A stretch of DNA of 64,000 nt from Acholoe squamosa (taxonomy: Eukaryota > Annelida > Polychaeta > Phyllodocida > Polynoidae). Positions within the stretch are counted from its first letter, which is position 1. Each line of letters starts with the position of its first letter. Shown here in pieces: positions 47,801-58,103 of the stretch. The translations under genes and the position numbers were made by a program. The notes beneath the pieces are model-generated. The model ran no database searches. It was given only the letters and a program-made list of their open reading frames with translations, and was not told where the DNA came from. Where the stretch lies: NCBI GenBank assembly GCA_949317995.1, contig OX439043.1:61211339-61275338 (forward strand), in the 5' to 3' direction.

Positions 47801-48985
47801 TACCTGCCTGATTTCAACCAGATTTAGCTGTTTGACCTTGAAGATGATGAGCTTGCCCTAGGCTAAGGTAAACAATGTTGGAACCTTGAAAAAGTATTCA
47901 AAGAGAAAACCATTTTAGGTTTTCAGATGGGTGTTAAAAACTTAATTTAAGCCAAATTTATAGCCATAAACATGATTCTTTTGCTAATTTCAGCTGAATT
48001 GAGGGTGTTTGACCTTGAAAAGGATGGCCTTGACCTTGGTCAAGGTCAACCATGTTATGATCTTGAAAAGGCACTCAAAAAGTAGACCACTCTAGTATTT
48101 CAAAGCATAACATAAAGTGAATTTAAACCAATTTTATGGACATAAATTTAATTTCCCAGCTGATTTCAATGATTTTTGACCTTAAAAAAGATGACCTTGA
48201 CCTTGTCTAAGGTCAACCATTGTTGGAACCATGAAAAAGGACTCAAAGATGTGGCCATTTTTATACTTTACAGCATGGCAAAAAGTTAATTAAAGCCAAT
48301 TTTTTAGCCATAAACATGATTTCCTACCTAATTTCTGCCAGATTTAGGTGTTTGACCTTGAAAAGGGTGACCTTGACCTTGGCCAAGGTCAAATGTGTCA
48401 TGACCTTGTACCCAAGGTGTAGCTAATATTTGGATTTCAAGGTGTGTCAAAAATGAGTTGACCAACTTAAGATATTAAAGCTGACATTGTGGCTTGACTC
48501 AGGTGGGTGAGCAGGCTATGGAAATGGAGGTAACTGAAAATGGGGGTGGGCGGTAACGGAGGTCACCGGTAACGGAGGTCACTTTTTTACAGTATTTCCT
48601 CTCTAGAAAATTAGATATACCATCAATCAATCTGATTTTTGGTATACAGTTTCCTTTTTTCATTACCTTTGGACTAGTATCAGTTATTTTTGTTTCCACC
48701 TTAATTATACGTGCTTAATCATGGTAACGGAGGTCACTCACCTTAAAAAAACTACTTCAGATTTTGGCAGGGAAATGCATCTAGTGCGGAGATGTGAAGA
48801 GATATCAAGTCATCATCTGGCACATAACTATGTCCCTAATTGGTCTTCATTTTAGTCTGACATTGACCAGAATATTCTTTTTATTTTCTGCCCAGGGCCA
48901 CTAAAGGCTGATGGTAACGGAGGTCACCCTAAAATACTGGACACTGGTATAATGAGGTCCAGTCCGTCAGCTTAATGGGGAAATT
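44885..48985. mobile_element. ~4.1 kb inverted-repeat element with AAGGTCA arrays
   Basis: The left arm 44890-45325 and right arm 48480-48975 are inverted copies over more than 400 bp. They share 'taccagtgtccagtatttta' at the ends, 'ttctgcccagggccactaaa' (right-arm orientation), 'aaatgcatctagt' and 'gattgatggtatatctaa'. Inside each arm the 15-mer GTGACCTCCGTTACC (or its complement) recurs: 44930, 45265, 45280 on the left; 48550, 48565, 48722, 48911 on the right. Further in lie arrays in opposite orientation (45330-45820 and 46880-48480) around a unique core. I find no transposase. A foldback-type DNA transposon is the best reading; no clear target-site duplication. Confidence 0.75.
46880..48480 (-). 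repeat. TCAAGGTCA array, right block (inverted)
   Basis: About eight units of roughly 190 bp in the opposite orientation to the left block. Each has 'tgaccttgaaaaggatgacc'-type text, 'tgaccttggccaaggtcaa'-type palindromes and 'aaaccaattttatggccata'. The reading frame at 47491-47799 in it is accidental. Confidence 0.85.
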
Positions 48986-48999
48986 TAGGGGAAATTTTT

Positions 49000-50360
49000 T
49001 TTTTGAATTTTAACACTTAAAAAACTATAAAACATCACATTTGATACCATACATATATTTTCTTTGCCAACTGTAATGGATCAATAATTGTAATCATGCT
49101 TCAGGACATAGTGTTTTCAGTAAGCAGCTTTTCATCATAAGGCCCCCCACATGCAAAAAGTACAAAAATAATCTATGTTGTGGACATTTTTCTTTAATTA
49201 GTTCTAGAAATCCTAAAAAAGTCCAAAAAGTTAGTAAAAACTGATTTTTAAATGTACTATGGCACATAAACTTCCCTGGACAGCAGTTCCCTACTTAACA
49301 TGGAATGTGCCACAACATGTACACAGTCTTGGATGCAAACTGTGTTGGGTCTTTTCAAATCCTGAGAAAATTTAATTAGCAGTTTATTTCTTTATTTCAA
49401 GTGATAAGGGACACTAATGAGAGGTTGTGGTGCAGGACATCCTGCTGAAGACGGTTGAGAAACATTGGCTTTGCCTTTGGCAATAGAGCACATTAGCATA
49501 AAGCTAGTTCTATCCAAAGGTTTAGAAACAATGACACTTCTGGCTTTGTTGATGTGAATTAAGGGGGAACCATTTGGTGCTTTAAGGAGAACACTATAGC
49601 CTGTAGGGTGTAGAAGAAATGTTTCATACCCATGAATATTATATACATGTACCATCATGACCGTCTAAAATAGTTTTATAAATAGTTTCTCATATTGAGG
49701 TGTCTCTATGATTACAAGGTCAGAATGGAATAAAAGTGTTATTTTTCAGCTTCTCTAGCTTTAAACAAATGTGTTAGGATTGAAAAATAAGTCGTTTCTG
49801 AGAATGCCTTTTTTCGTTAGCTGTTACTCCAATAATTAAGGTCTACAGAGCCATTTGAATTTTATAATTACCAGAATTTTTTTTAAATACTGTTTTTCTC
49901 AGGGCCCTGGAGGAGAGGAAGCTGTCAATTTTCCAGGACCTCCTCAAGAATGCCCCCCTTCCCATTACCTATGCTCCACATCAGTGCACAATACTCTTAA
50001 GATCATACAAATAATTTAGGAAAATTTTCAGCAGTTACTACACTCCCAGCCCGAATTGTAAATTTGCAGTAGATATCACCGTAGCACCTAGAGTAGAACC
50101 CAAATCAAGTCAATGGGTTTGTACTTACATCAAATCCCCCTGTAGCGCCTAGTAACAAGCTTTCTACTATAAAACCGGGTAGCTGGGCTCACAGTGAAGA
50201 TACATGACGCCTGCAGGGCTTATATATCATGATGATCAGGAGGTTTGTGATTAGATATTATAGTCTGGTCAGTTTCAGAGAACAGAGATCAGCTCCACTT
50301 GTCCCTGGCTTTAAGACAAGAAAGTAACTTTTCACACACTAAAGAACCCACAAAATAACA
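49000..50360. other. No gene recognised
   Basis: Short frames only (for example 49392-49658 minus), without recognisable domains. A long T/A-rich stretch lies at 49000-49030. Confidence 0.4.
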
Positions 50361-50369
50361 ACAAACCAC

Positions 50370-50500
50370 AGTGGCTTCTATCTGTCCCCTACCTGTGGCC
50401 ATTCTCACCGTGGTGCTAACCAGTCTCCATGTTCCTGGCCCCGAGTAATGATGTTTATAGCTGGTGCTGCTACCTGGGGATAAATGGAGGAACACCACAG
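50370..50500 (-). repeat. Conserved 'TATAAA...ATGGAGAC' module, copy 4 (inverted, diverged)
   Basis: 'accagtctccatgttcctgg', 'atgatgtttatagctgg' and 'ggaggaacacc' match copy 3 with more substitutions. Confidence 0.65.
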
Positions 50501-50836
50501 CTCTCAATGATCACTTACCCAGTCAAACACAGTCCACCCACGTACTGACTAGTACTGGGGCCCAGTCAGTAGTAACCTACAGACAGGTGTAACCAACCAT
50601 ATTGGGGTGACGTCCAGGCAGCAGTGAACCAGATAGCTGCATCAGCTTGACAAGAATTACAGATCACATAAGGCCCCTACAGTCCCATACCTTTGTCAGT
50701 GCTTCTAATTTACTGAGCAAAAGTCAGTGATACTTGGGTGGGATACAAGAGGGTCAGTATTTGATAGAAATAAGATCAGTGATCTGGTTCACTGTTGGAA
50801 GTGACCTGATGGTGGTCAGGCTGGCCCTTGACAGCT

Positions 50837-50912
50837 GGCCTGGTTAGCTCAGGTGGTAGAGCACTGGACTTTAGGTCTCTGGGTGACCAGAATGAATCCC
50901 TCACTGCCAAGG
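50837..50912 (+). repeat. tRNA-derived SINE head
   Basis: Strong A-box TTAGCTCAGGTGGTAGAGC (50843-50861). The B-box position holds a degraded AATGAATCCC (50890). The anticodon loop is shortened and the acceptor stem imperfect, so it is not a functional tRNA gene. Confidence 0.65.
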
Positions 50913-51108
50913 TATCTTTATACAAACTTTTACTTCTAATTCTCTTTCTTTTAGTATATATTTGGTACAAATACTTTATATAACTGTTTAAAACTCTATT
51001 CATAGTTTAATTCACTATTCTCTCAAAATGTCTTTGCATTCCTAAATAAGGTTGGCATTGGTATAAACAGTATTATAAGGTTTCATGCTGTTTCTTGAAT
51101 ATAGTTGG

Positions 51109-51187
51109 TAGCCAGCCCTGGTAGTCAAGTGGATATGCTCCATGCCTTTAACTTCAGAGGCCAGGGTTCAAACTCCCATGCTGGGTT
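51109..51187 (+). repeat. tRNA-derived SINE head (second)
   Basis: A-box-like TGGTAGTCAAGTGG (51119) and B-box GGGTTCAAACTCC (51164). CCAGC at the 5' end can pair with GCTGG at the 3' end, as in an acceptor stem. The anticodon region does not fold to a 5 bp stem and 7 nt loop. It lies 200 bp after the previous tRNA-like unit. Confidence 0.55.
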
Positions 51188-53195
51188 CATTTTACTGAGC
51201 CAACTTATTTATCTTGGGTTCTTTACATATAGGGAGGGTCACATGATCATAAAAAGAGTAAAATATATGCAAATAAGCAGTAAAACCAGTTGCAACCAGG
51301 CTTCATGGTCGGGTCAAATTGGGCTACCTCTCTGTGTTATAGAGACAGGCCATTTCAGCAAGGATTGTACAGTATAGGATAGGTCAATCCATACAGTCCT
51401 ATAGTGAATGCCAGCCCCCTCTACCCCCCCCCCATGAAACTAGGTGACCTTGTGTGTTCAGTATTGGGCCCTATATAGGATAAGGGGGTTTATGGAGCTA
51501 TCATGTATCTTCATGAAATGGATACAAAATGAAATGAAGAGACCATCTAAGCCAAAAAATCCTGCTGAATCCAAAAATGTTGGTCTTTATTATTATAATT
51601 TGACCAAAAGTACCCGAAAATGATGTTTGATGAGGGAAATATTTTGAAAATGTACAAAAATGATACTGAAAATGATTGCAAATCTTTAAATATAGAACAC
51701 ATAAATCCGAGTTAATACCTCAATCCACATACCCAAATGTCTGCCTCTCTCTCAGTCAGGCAAGTTCTGGGCCTGTGCATTATTCTGCCTATCCCACATA
51801 CAGCATATCAATTGTGTACCTATCACTCATCCTGCCTATCTCTTCAATCTGAAACATCTACAGTTCAATCTGGTTATCTCTTAAAAGGCCTAACTTATAA
51901 TGCTTACCCCTCACCTTACCTTATCTCATTTGTTCCTTCTTTCCTTTAGTCTACCTATCCTTAATCTGCCTATCATTCATTTTACCTATCCCTCATGGTG
52001 ACTATCCCTCAGACCATCATGTTTAATCTGCGCTGTTTGTCTGCTATATAAGCCTTTATTGTTTAACGGTACATTCGTTACCATGTCTACTATTTCAATT
52101 TTACCTTGTGCCTATCCCCCAACTCTGCACATCCCTCATATTTGACTTGCATATCTGTCCCTAGGATGCATTTTGTTTTTGTTTTTTTTACCTTTGCTCA
52201 TCTTACAAGGTACTCTGTGCCTATTCCTTAAATTGCTAATTGCTCATACTGCCTATCCCTCTTGCTACCCATCCTTACCTATCCCCAGTGCACTCTATGC
52301 AACTCTCTTACCCATCTCACCTCTCTTTACCTACCTATGTCACAACCAACCTTCATTATGATGACCATTTCTTAGTCACCCTATCACCTAACATACTGGT
52401 TAAAGTCCACCTTATTCATACATCTACCTATCATTCATGCTGCATATCTTTCAGTTTACCTATAATTATAATGATATGAATGGAGGATAGGCATAATGGG
52501 GGATAGGTATATTTCACAAGCCATAGACCTGGAGACAGGTGGAAGAAATTGAACACAAGCTGAGATATGTATAGAGAGAGAGAGAGGGTTAGATTGACTG
52601 AGCTGACATGGTAAGAAAACCATATGGAGAGCATGAGGGATAGGTATTCAAAAGGATTGGTAGCAAGGGGGATAGGTAGCATGTGCAATATCTAGTATGA
52701 GGGATAGGCACAGAGAGTACCTTGTAAGATGAGCAAATGTAAAACAAGAAAACATGAGTGGTAGCGACAGATGGGCAAGTCAAATATGAAGGATATGCAG
52801 AGTTGGGGGATAGGTATAATGAAGGATAGGTAGGATTTATGATAGGCATTGTTAAGGATAGGTAGGATCAAAATGATAGACATGATAAGCAACGTAACTG
52901 TTAACCATTAGGGCCTAAATAAACAGATGAACAATACAGTTTAAACATGGTGGTCTTAGGGATAGTCACCATGAGGGGTAGGTAAAATGAATGATAGGAA
53001 GACTGAGGATAGGTATACTATGGGAAACTAGGACCAGAGAAGATTAGCTAAACTAAGGAGTAAGCTTTAGCATCTAGGTCTTTTGGGAGATAGCCTTACT
53101 TCAAGATTCTTTGGATTTAAGAGATTTGCAGTATGAGTGATAGGTAGACTAAGGGATAGGCAGTATGTGAGATAGGCAGAGTAATGCACAATTAG

Positions 53196-53617
53196 AATAC
53201 TTCAGTCCAGTCTGAACGGTACCAGTACTAAGTCACACACAGCCCATCTGTTTCCAAGTCCCTCAGCACTAGCAAGTTGAAGCGCTTGTCTATACCATAC
53301 CGGCCCAGGTACCGAGCTCTCTAAAGGTCCCCCTTGCGAGGCAGGACCACTCGGTGTCTCCACCACTGTAGTGGTCAGTGAAAACGTCTCTTGAGACACC
53401 GGGATTCGAACCCGGGTCTCTCGCTTGCAAGTCGAGCGCTCTACCGCTGAGCTACATCCCCTGGCCTGACATACCCTGTCACCAACACGGCCCCACTGAC
53501 ATTTCCACCTTCCAACTACCCTGGATCGGTATGGTATACATAGGGGGAGTGACACAACCAAGTGAACAGTCCCTCTGAAGGCTCTGCGCACCCGACGGGG
53601 GAACGAACCCCTACACT
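53196..53617 (-). mobile_element. ~420 bp tRNA-Ala-type SINE inside the foldback
   Basis: This block is absent from the opposite foldback arm. It is flanked by 'aattag' (53190-53195) and 'aattgg' (53618-53623), a likely short target-site duplication. On the minus strand it begins AGTGTAGGGGTTCG, carries the tRNA-like unit at 53392-53461, about 155 bp from that end, and finishes near 'cagactggactgaagtatt' without a poly-A tail. A promoter unit so far from the 5' end is unusual for a simple tRNA SINE; the 5' 155 bp may be a separate module. Confidence 0.6.
53392..53461 (-). tRNA. tRNA-Ala(UGC)-like unit, probably a SINE head
   Basis: Reads as a 70 nt cloverleaf. The acceptor is GGGGATG with a partly wobble-paired 3' side. 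The D arm is GCTCAGCGGTAGAGC, the anticodon loop CTTGCAA (TGC, plus-strand 53427-53429) with one stem mismatch, and the T arm a perfect CCGGG-TTCGAAT-CCCGG. A and B boxes are intact, so it could be transcribed. The 3' base opposite G1 is A, the variable loop is one base short, and it lies in a longer transposed block. A genuine tRNA gene is therefore unlikely, although prediction software may call it. Confidence 0.5.
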
Positions 53618-54067
53618 AATTGGGAGATAGGCAGACATTTGGAAATGTGCATTGAGGTACTAACTCTGGTTTATGCGTGTCTATAAAGACATCTTTAAAA
53701 TATTTTCTTCATCAAACCTCATTTTCCAGTACTTTTAGTCAATTTCTGAGAATCATGATAAAAAAATTTGGATTTATCAGGATTTTCACCTTCCAACTAC
53801 CCTGGATCGGTATGGTATACATAGGGGGAGTGACACAACCAAGTGAACAGTCCCTCTGAAGGCTCTGCGCACCCGACGGGGGAACGAACCCCTACACTAA
53901 TTGGGAGATAGGCAGACATTTGGAAATGTGCATTGAGGTACTAACTCTGGTTTATGCGTGTCTATAAAGACATCTTTAAAATATTTTCTTCATCAAACCT
54001 CATTTTCCAGTACTTTTAGTCAATTTCTGAGAATCATGATAAAAAAATTTGGATTTATCAGGATTTT
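53506..54067. repeat. Exact 281 bp tandem duplication
   Basis: 53506-53786 and 53787-54067 appear identical base for base ('ccttccaactaccctggatc' at 53509 and 53790, 'ggatttatcaggattttc' closing both). Each copy has the first ~112 bp of the SINE plus the adjoining foldback arm, so the duplication followed the SINE insertion. Confidence 0.95.
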
Positions 54068-54258
54068 CTGATCTAGGTGGTTCCTTCTTCGCCTTTAGTA
54101 TCACCCTGATGAAGGAATACCACAGCTCCATAAAGCACCTAATTCTCTACAGAAATCAACAATGAAGGGGCACCTAGTTTCATGGGGGGGGGGGTAGAGG
54201 GGGGTTGCCTGTCACACTCTACCCATAGACTATGCTCTCAGTGGCCTCTCCTATAGTA

Positions 54259-54700
54259 TAAGCTTCTTGATTCCAGTCTATGTACTGATTGGTCACTCAC
54301 ACGCCTCCCATCTGAAGACCCAAGGCACTAAACCTTACACCTATTATTATAGTCTTACCTAACAGACTGGATGATTGTGATTTTTGCTAATGTTCCCTTA
54401 TTATTTCCTACATTAATGTTTATCTTTAGCAATGTACACATCGATTATGTCTTTATGGGATGAATGTGCATTATACATGAATGAAAGGCAGCCATTAATA
54501 CATACGTCAGTGAAAACGTCATGCTTGTGAAATTGTCACTTTCTAATTATGTTGATATGCAGATGTAGATGATAATGCCGAGGAAACCATAATATTATGC
54601 AATTTATAGAATGAAACACACATGTTATTTGTTACATTTGTCCCTTTTATAACACAAGCACTTTCTGCCAACATAGCACTTACATTTTATATTCCATTTC
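54259..54700. other. Upstream flank of the GPCR exon
   Basis: AT-rich, ending in a pyrimidine-rich tract and 'ttccatttcag', a good splice acceptor at 54701-54702. Most likely the end of an intron in the 5' untranslated region. No promoter is identifiable; the transcription start probably lies further upstream or outside the window. Confidence 0.5.
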
Positions 54701-54712
54701 AGGTGGTCTGCC

Positions 54713-54805
54713 ATGGCTATGACTGCTGATGCCATACTATTTCAGTAACAAGCGTTCATGCATCAACGATCAATGGACTCTACACTGTGCCACATCTGTA
54801 AGTGA
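54713..54805 (+). promoter_or_regulatory. Two upstream ORFs in the GPCR leader
   Basis: uORF1, ATG 54713 to TAA 54746-54748, encodes 11 residues. uORF2, ATG 54758 to TGA 54803-54805, encodes 15 residues. uORF2 ends 25 bases before the main ATG. Both would be read first by scanning ribosomes if this leader is used. A second acceptor, 'atttcag' ending at 54745, would remove uORF1 only. A strong donor-like GTAAGT at 54799 overlaps the end of uORF2. Confidence 0.55.
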
Positions 54806-54830
54806 AAGATAAACCGAAGAACACATCAAC

Positions 54831-56114
54831 ATGGGACTGTCAGACCTAGACCAGTCCTACCTGGAACTGCTCCACCATGCAATAAGCTCCACAGATGGCA
54901 ATGAGACAGTTGACTTCAGGAAGCCTTATATCAAGTTGTCACTGCGCTATGTCTACCCTCTCTTCATATTCCTGCATGCTTGTGTCATTCTATTTGGCTT
55001 CTTTGGAAATATGGCCATGTTTGTGGTGATTGTGCGTGGGCGTCTATACAAAGATCCCTTGTTTTTCTTCATCGGTAACTTGGCATTATCAGACATGATA
55101 AAGAGTGCCATTGTCCTACCTATCACCCTTGCTAATCTTCTGTTACAAAACTGGGTATTTGGTAGTTTCCTCTGTCTGTTCCTGCCAATGATGCACTCAT
55201 TCCCTCTACATGCCACAATGATGACCTACCTGATGATTGCAATTGATCGATATCGATTCATTGTTTACCCGATAAAGAGTCGTGTACCAGCTGGACTGTG
55301 TACCATTGCTGTCTGGGTGTTATCTATTTGCATAGTTCTACCATATGCTGTGTACATCAAGTATATTGATCTGGGACAGGTCATTGGTCCAGCCTTTGAG
55401 GGCCTGGGGATTTGCTTTGTCAATGTTGAACGCAATGTTGAAGAATATATCCGGGCCATCTTTGTCATCCTCTTCTGCCTTCCGCTGACCACGGTTGCTT
55501 TCCTGTATGTGAAGGTTTCAGCAGAGCTGAAAGGGTTTGACAGTGCGACTGGTATGCGCTTTGAGGATGCCATGCAGAATACTAGTGAAGCTTCCTACCA
55601 CACTCGAGTAACTTGGTCCATGAGTGAAAGTGACCGGATCGACCCTGAAGGTGCAAGCGGCGAGTCAACAACAGTGAGTCGTCACTATGAGCGACGCTAC
55701 AGCACAGACCAATATGATGAAGACATTGACATGCGCAAGGAGAAACGGACACAAAAGTACATGATCACCATGGTTGTGCTCTTTGCCATGTGTTGGTGCC
55801 CAATAAACATACTCATCCTTGTCACTCATTTTGTGTTTGAGAATGACGACAACACTGGACACTTTGACATAACCTACCTCACTTTCACTTTCTTTGGCTT
55901 CATGTCAACCTGCATCAACCCAGTGCTATTTGCCTCATGGAGAATGTCAGACAGCACCAAGGATCGCTTGAGGGGCTACTTTCGATTCTCCAACCGTCAC
56001 CAGAGTGTGATGCATTCTAATGAAAGCCGCATCACCCACAATGATATCTGTGCTGTTCAGCAGACTGTACCACCTGCAGCAGAAATACATGAGCATCACA
56101 AGAGCTATGTATAG
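54831..56114 (+). CDS. Orphan peptide-type class A (rhodopsin-like) GPCR
   Basis: 427 residues in one uninterrupted exon. The start is ATG in strong context (AACATGG). Seven membrane segments are clear: TM1 about 41-68 (GNMAMF, Asn60), TM2 76-103 (NLALSD, Asp88), TM3 113-138 ending in DRY (139-141), TM4 156-176 (Trp162), TM5 206-232 (Pro218), TM6 309-336 (CWCP 321-324) and TM7 347-370. Cys115 and Cys195 supply the conserved extracellular disulfide. An NET sequon (24-26) sits in a short N-terminus without signal peptide. The third loop (about 233-308) is long, acidic and Ser/Thr-rich. TM7 reads NPVLF, with Phe where NPxxY has Tyr. The TM3 entry 'HSFPLHATMMTYLMIAIDRYR' (split: HSFPLHATM and IAIDRYR are the key parts) fits neuropeptide-type receptors; ligand unknown. 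It would act at the plasma membrane through G proteins. Confidence 0.93.
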   Translation: MGLSDLDQSYLELLHHAISSTDGNETVDFRKPYIKLSLRYVYPLFIFLHACVILFGFFGNMAMFVVIVRGRLYKDPLFFFIGNLALSDMIKSAIVLPITLANLLLQNWVFGSFLCLFLPMMHSFPLHATMMTYLMIAIDRYRFIVYPIKSRVPAGLCTIAVWVLSICIVLPYAVYIKYIDLGQVIGPAFEGLGICFVNVERNVEEYIRAIFVILFCLPLTTVAFLYVKVSAELKGFDSATGMRFEDAMQNTSEASYHTRVTWSMSESDRIDPEGASGESTTVSRHYERRYSTDQYDEDIDMRKEKRTQKYMITMVVLFAMCWCPINILILVTHFVFENDDNTGHFDITYLTFTFFGFMSTCINPVLFASWRMSDSTKDRLRGYFRFSNRHQSVMHSNESRITHNDICAVQQTVPPAAEIHEHHKSYV

Positions 56115-56882
56115 GGACAAGATGAATGATCTGGATGAACACTTTGGCCGAAAATTTGAATGTCTTGTAATGATTATAGGTTAAAGAATTGGAATACATC
56201 TTTGAATTGGTGACATTTGGAAGGCATTGAATGATATTAGGCATCAAAAATGTATTTCATGATATCCGCACAATTATAAATGATATATACCTGTTCATTT
56301 CTATTTGTTTCTATTAGCATGCTGGATCAACTCCAGAATCGTCCTACTCTATAAGCAATATACAAGTAATAATTACACATGTAAAAAATAATGCTGATGG
56401 ATTGAAACACATTCTCAACCTGGTGATTCAATGTGTTAAAGGTACAGGTATACCACGGTTATGGCTGATTTGTATATGTTTGCATTCAAGTTTAATGATA
56501 AAAGCCATTCGATTTACCACGGCGAGAATGAACGCTGTTTGACAGCGACATCTGGTGTACGAACAAAGTAATACCCTTCTTCTCGGACAGCGACAGCATA
56601 GCGATAGGATTATCAACATTTTGAGGAAATATAGCCTTAAAATCATCTATTAAAAAATGGAGGGAGTAAGAAGAAGGCCTATTCTTGATTCTTTGAACAC
56701 TAAGAGGACACAAATGCTCTATAAATGGTGTAAATTGAATGTTATTCTCGGTGGACCAGAGGGTATGTTCACATACACAACTCCAAAATGGCAGAACCTG
56801 CCTTCTCGTCGCTGTCGACTCAACTAGAATTTTTTCTTTATTTAAGGTAAATATTTAATATAGAGGTTGAAACCATGGTATA
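56115..56882. other. GPCR 3' flank and intergenic sequence
   Basis: Directly after the TAG. No AATAAA is present until about 56996 (inside the hairpin element), so the polyadenylation site is not identified. Minus-strand frames (56032-56247, 56428-56713) are short and featureless. Confidence 0.4.
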
Positions 56883-57019
56883 AAGAGCATATTTAACATT
56901 TATCTTTGCACTTGTTGATGTTAGCCACCGGATAAATCAACTCGGGCGTAAAATGCCCTCGTTGATTTATCCGTGGCTAACATCAACTTGTGCATAAATA
57001 AATGTTATATATGCTCTTA
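56883..57019. mobile_element. 137 bp hairpin MITE
   Basis: Arms 56883-56941 and 56959-57019 are inverted copies with few mismatches ('gttgatgttagccac', 'ggataaatcaac', 'aagagcatat'). At the apex is a further GGGC/GCCC pair. Nearly its whole length folds on itself. No frame. Confidence 0.85.
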
Positions 57020-58103
57020 ACATACAATGTTAGCACTAGTATAGATAAAGTTATATCTACGTAAATAAACAAAAATTGCATTTCAGAGTTCTCGTTCGGT
57101 AGAGCATTTGCTTCTTTTCCATGCAATTCAATGTTCAGTGTATCCCAAGCAAAAACCATGGACGATTGATAAGATAAAACCAATTGACAAAGGACGTTGA
57201 ACCAACATTGACAACTGGGTGATACGTGTTGATAATGTTGATAAACCTGTTCCTACACATTTTAATGACAGCATTTCAATTTTTGTCAACCATTCCACAT
57301 TCAATATCAGATCAACGGTGAACATCAATTTTGAAATATTGTTCTCAATTCTACATTGAGTCTGTCATAAGTGAATCAATTAATGCTCTCATTATCACCG
57401 TAGATTAATTGTTAATTTGTCAACTGTGAATCACCCAACACCTAAATCAATGCTGAACCAATATCATATCAACACTGTAAGAAAAGACTGTTGAATCTAC
57501 CAGGGATCCTTGTAAAATTGAACAGTGGACCACCGTAATTATATAACAGTGAGCCAGTGTAGGGGGGCAGTGTGGTGGTACTAGGAATCTCTGTGAAAAT
57601 ATCAACATCTCTGTGAAAATAATGATGGATCTCTGGCAACTTTGGAACGAGAATTTTGTTATTTCGACATTTTCTTTTATAGTTACAATAAAACACATGT
57701 ATGTTGAATCAGCACTGATGCGTGAATATATGTAAGCTAAAGGATGATTTGATTAGGTTATACATATTACTGGTATCCATACGACTCTACATTCACATTT
57801 ATGCCTGTGTTCAATGCACCACCTTAATGTTTTTATGTATATTTGCAGATCAAGATTAAACATATAGGTTTTGGAAATCTCACACTGCTGGTTAGTTAGA
57901 ACATTGTAACTGCTGGTTGGTTGGGATATTGTATTGTGTGCCTCCCGGCGAATGGTAATGTCTAAAACTGCATTATTTTGAGCATTATACAATGGAGTAT
58001 AAGCCCTTTTGACGTGGCATAATGCATGAGTATGTAGCTCTGTTTTTAGAGTTGAAAATGGCGCATTTTCTTACATTCTTATTTTTATTTAAACTACAGG
58101 AAA
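57020..58103. other. No gene recognised
   Basis: AT-rich with many short 'caacattgac'/'gttgat' words around 57190-57480, giving a loosely repetitive look without a fixed period. Frames under 85 codons. Confidence 0.35.

Larger units (their letters stand above)
51370..54258. mobile_element. 2.9 kb foldback element
   Basis: The left half from 51370 and the right half back from 54258 are inverted copies. Outer match: 'ccatgaaactaggtg' with a poly-C run (51432) against 'cacctagtttcatgg' with poly-G (54170). Further in: 'aaatgtctgcct', 'gtgcattattctgcctatc', 'acctatccctcatggtgact' (51984, inverted at 52970) and 'gctcatcttacaaggtactc' (52197, inverted at 52717). The arms are full of 'ctgcctatccctca'-like units. 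The ends could be flanked by TA. No transposase frame. The right arm is longer because of the SINE and the tandem duplication inside it. Confidence 0.85.

Noticed and set aside
53392..53461. Functional tRNA-Ala gene
   Set aside because: Mismatched first pair, short variable loop, and embedded in a 420 bp transposed block with target duplication.
53202..53591. 129-codon minus-strand frame
   Set aside because: Runs through the SINE and its tRNA-like unit; a chance frame in non-coding repeat.
54953..55573. Minus-strand frames opposite the GPCR
   Set aside because: Shadow frames of the receptor coding sequence.
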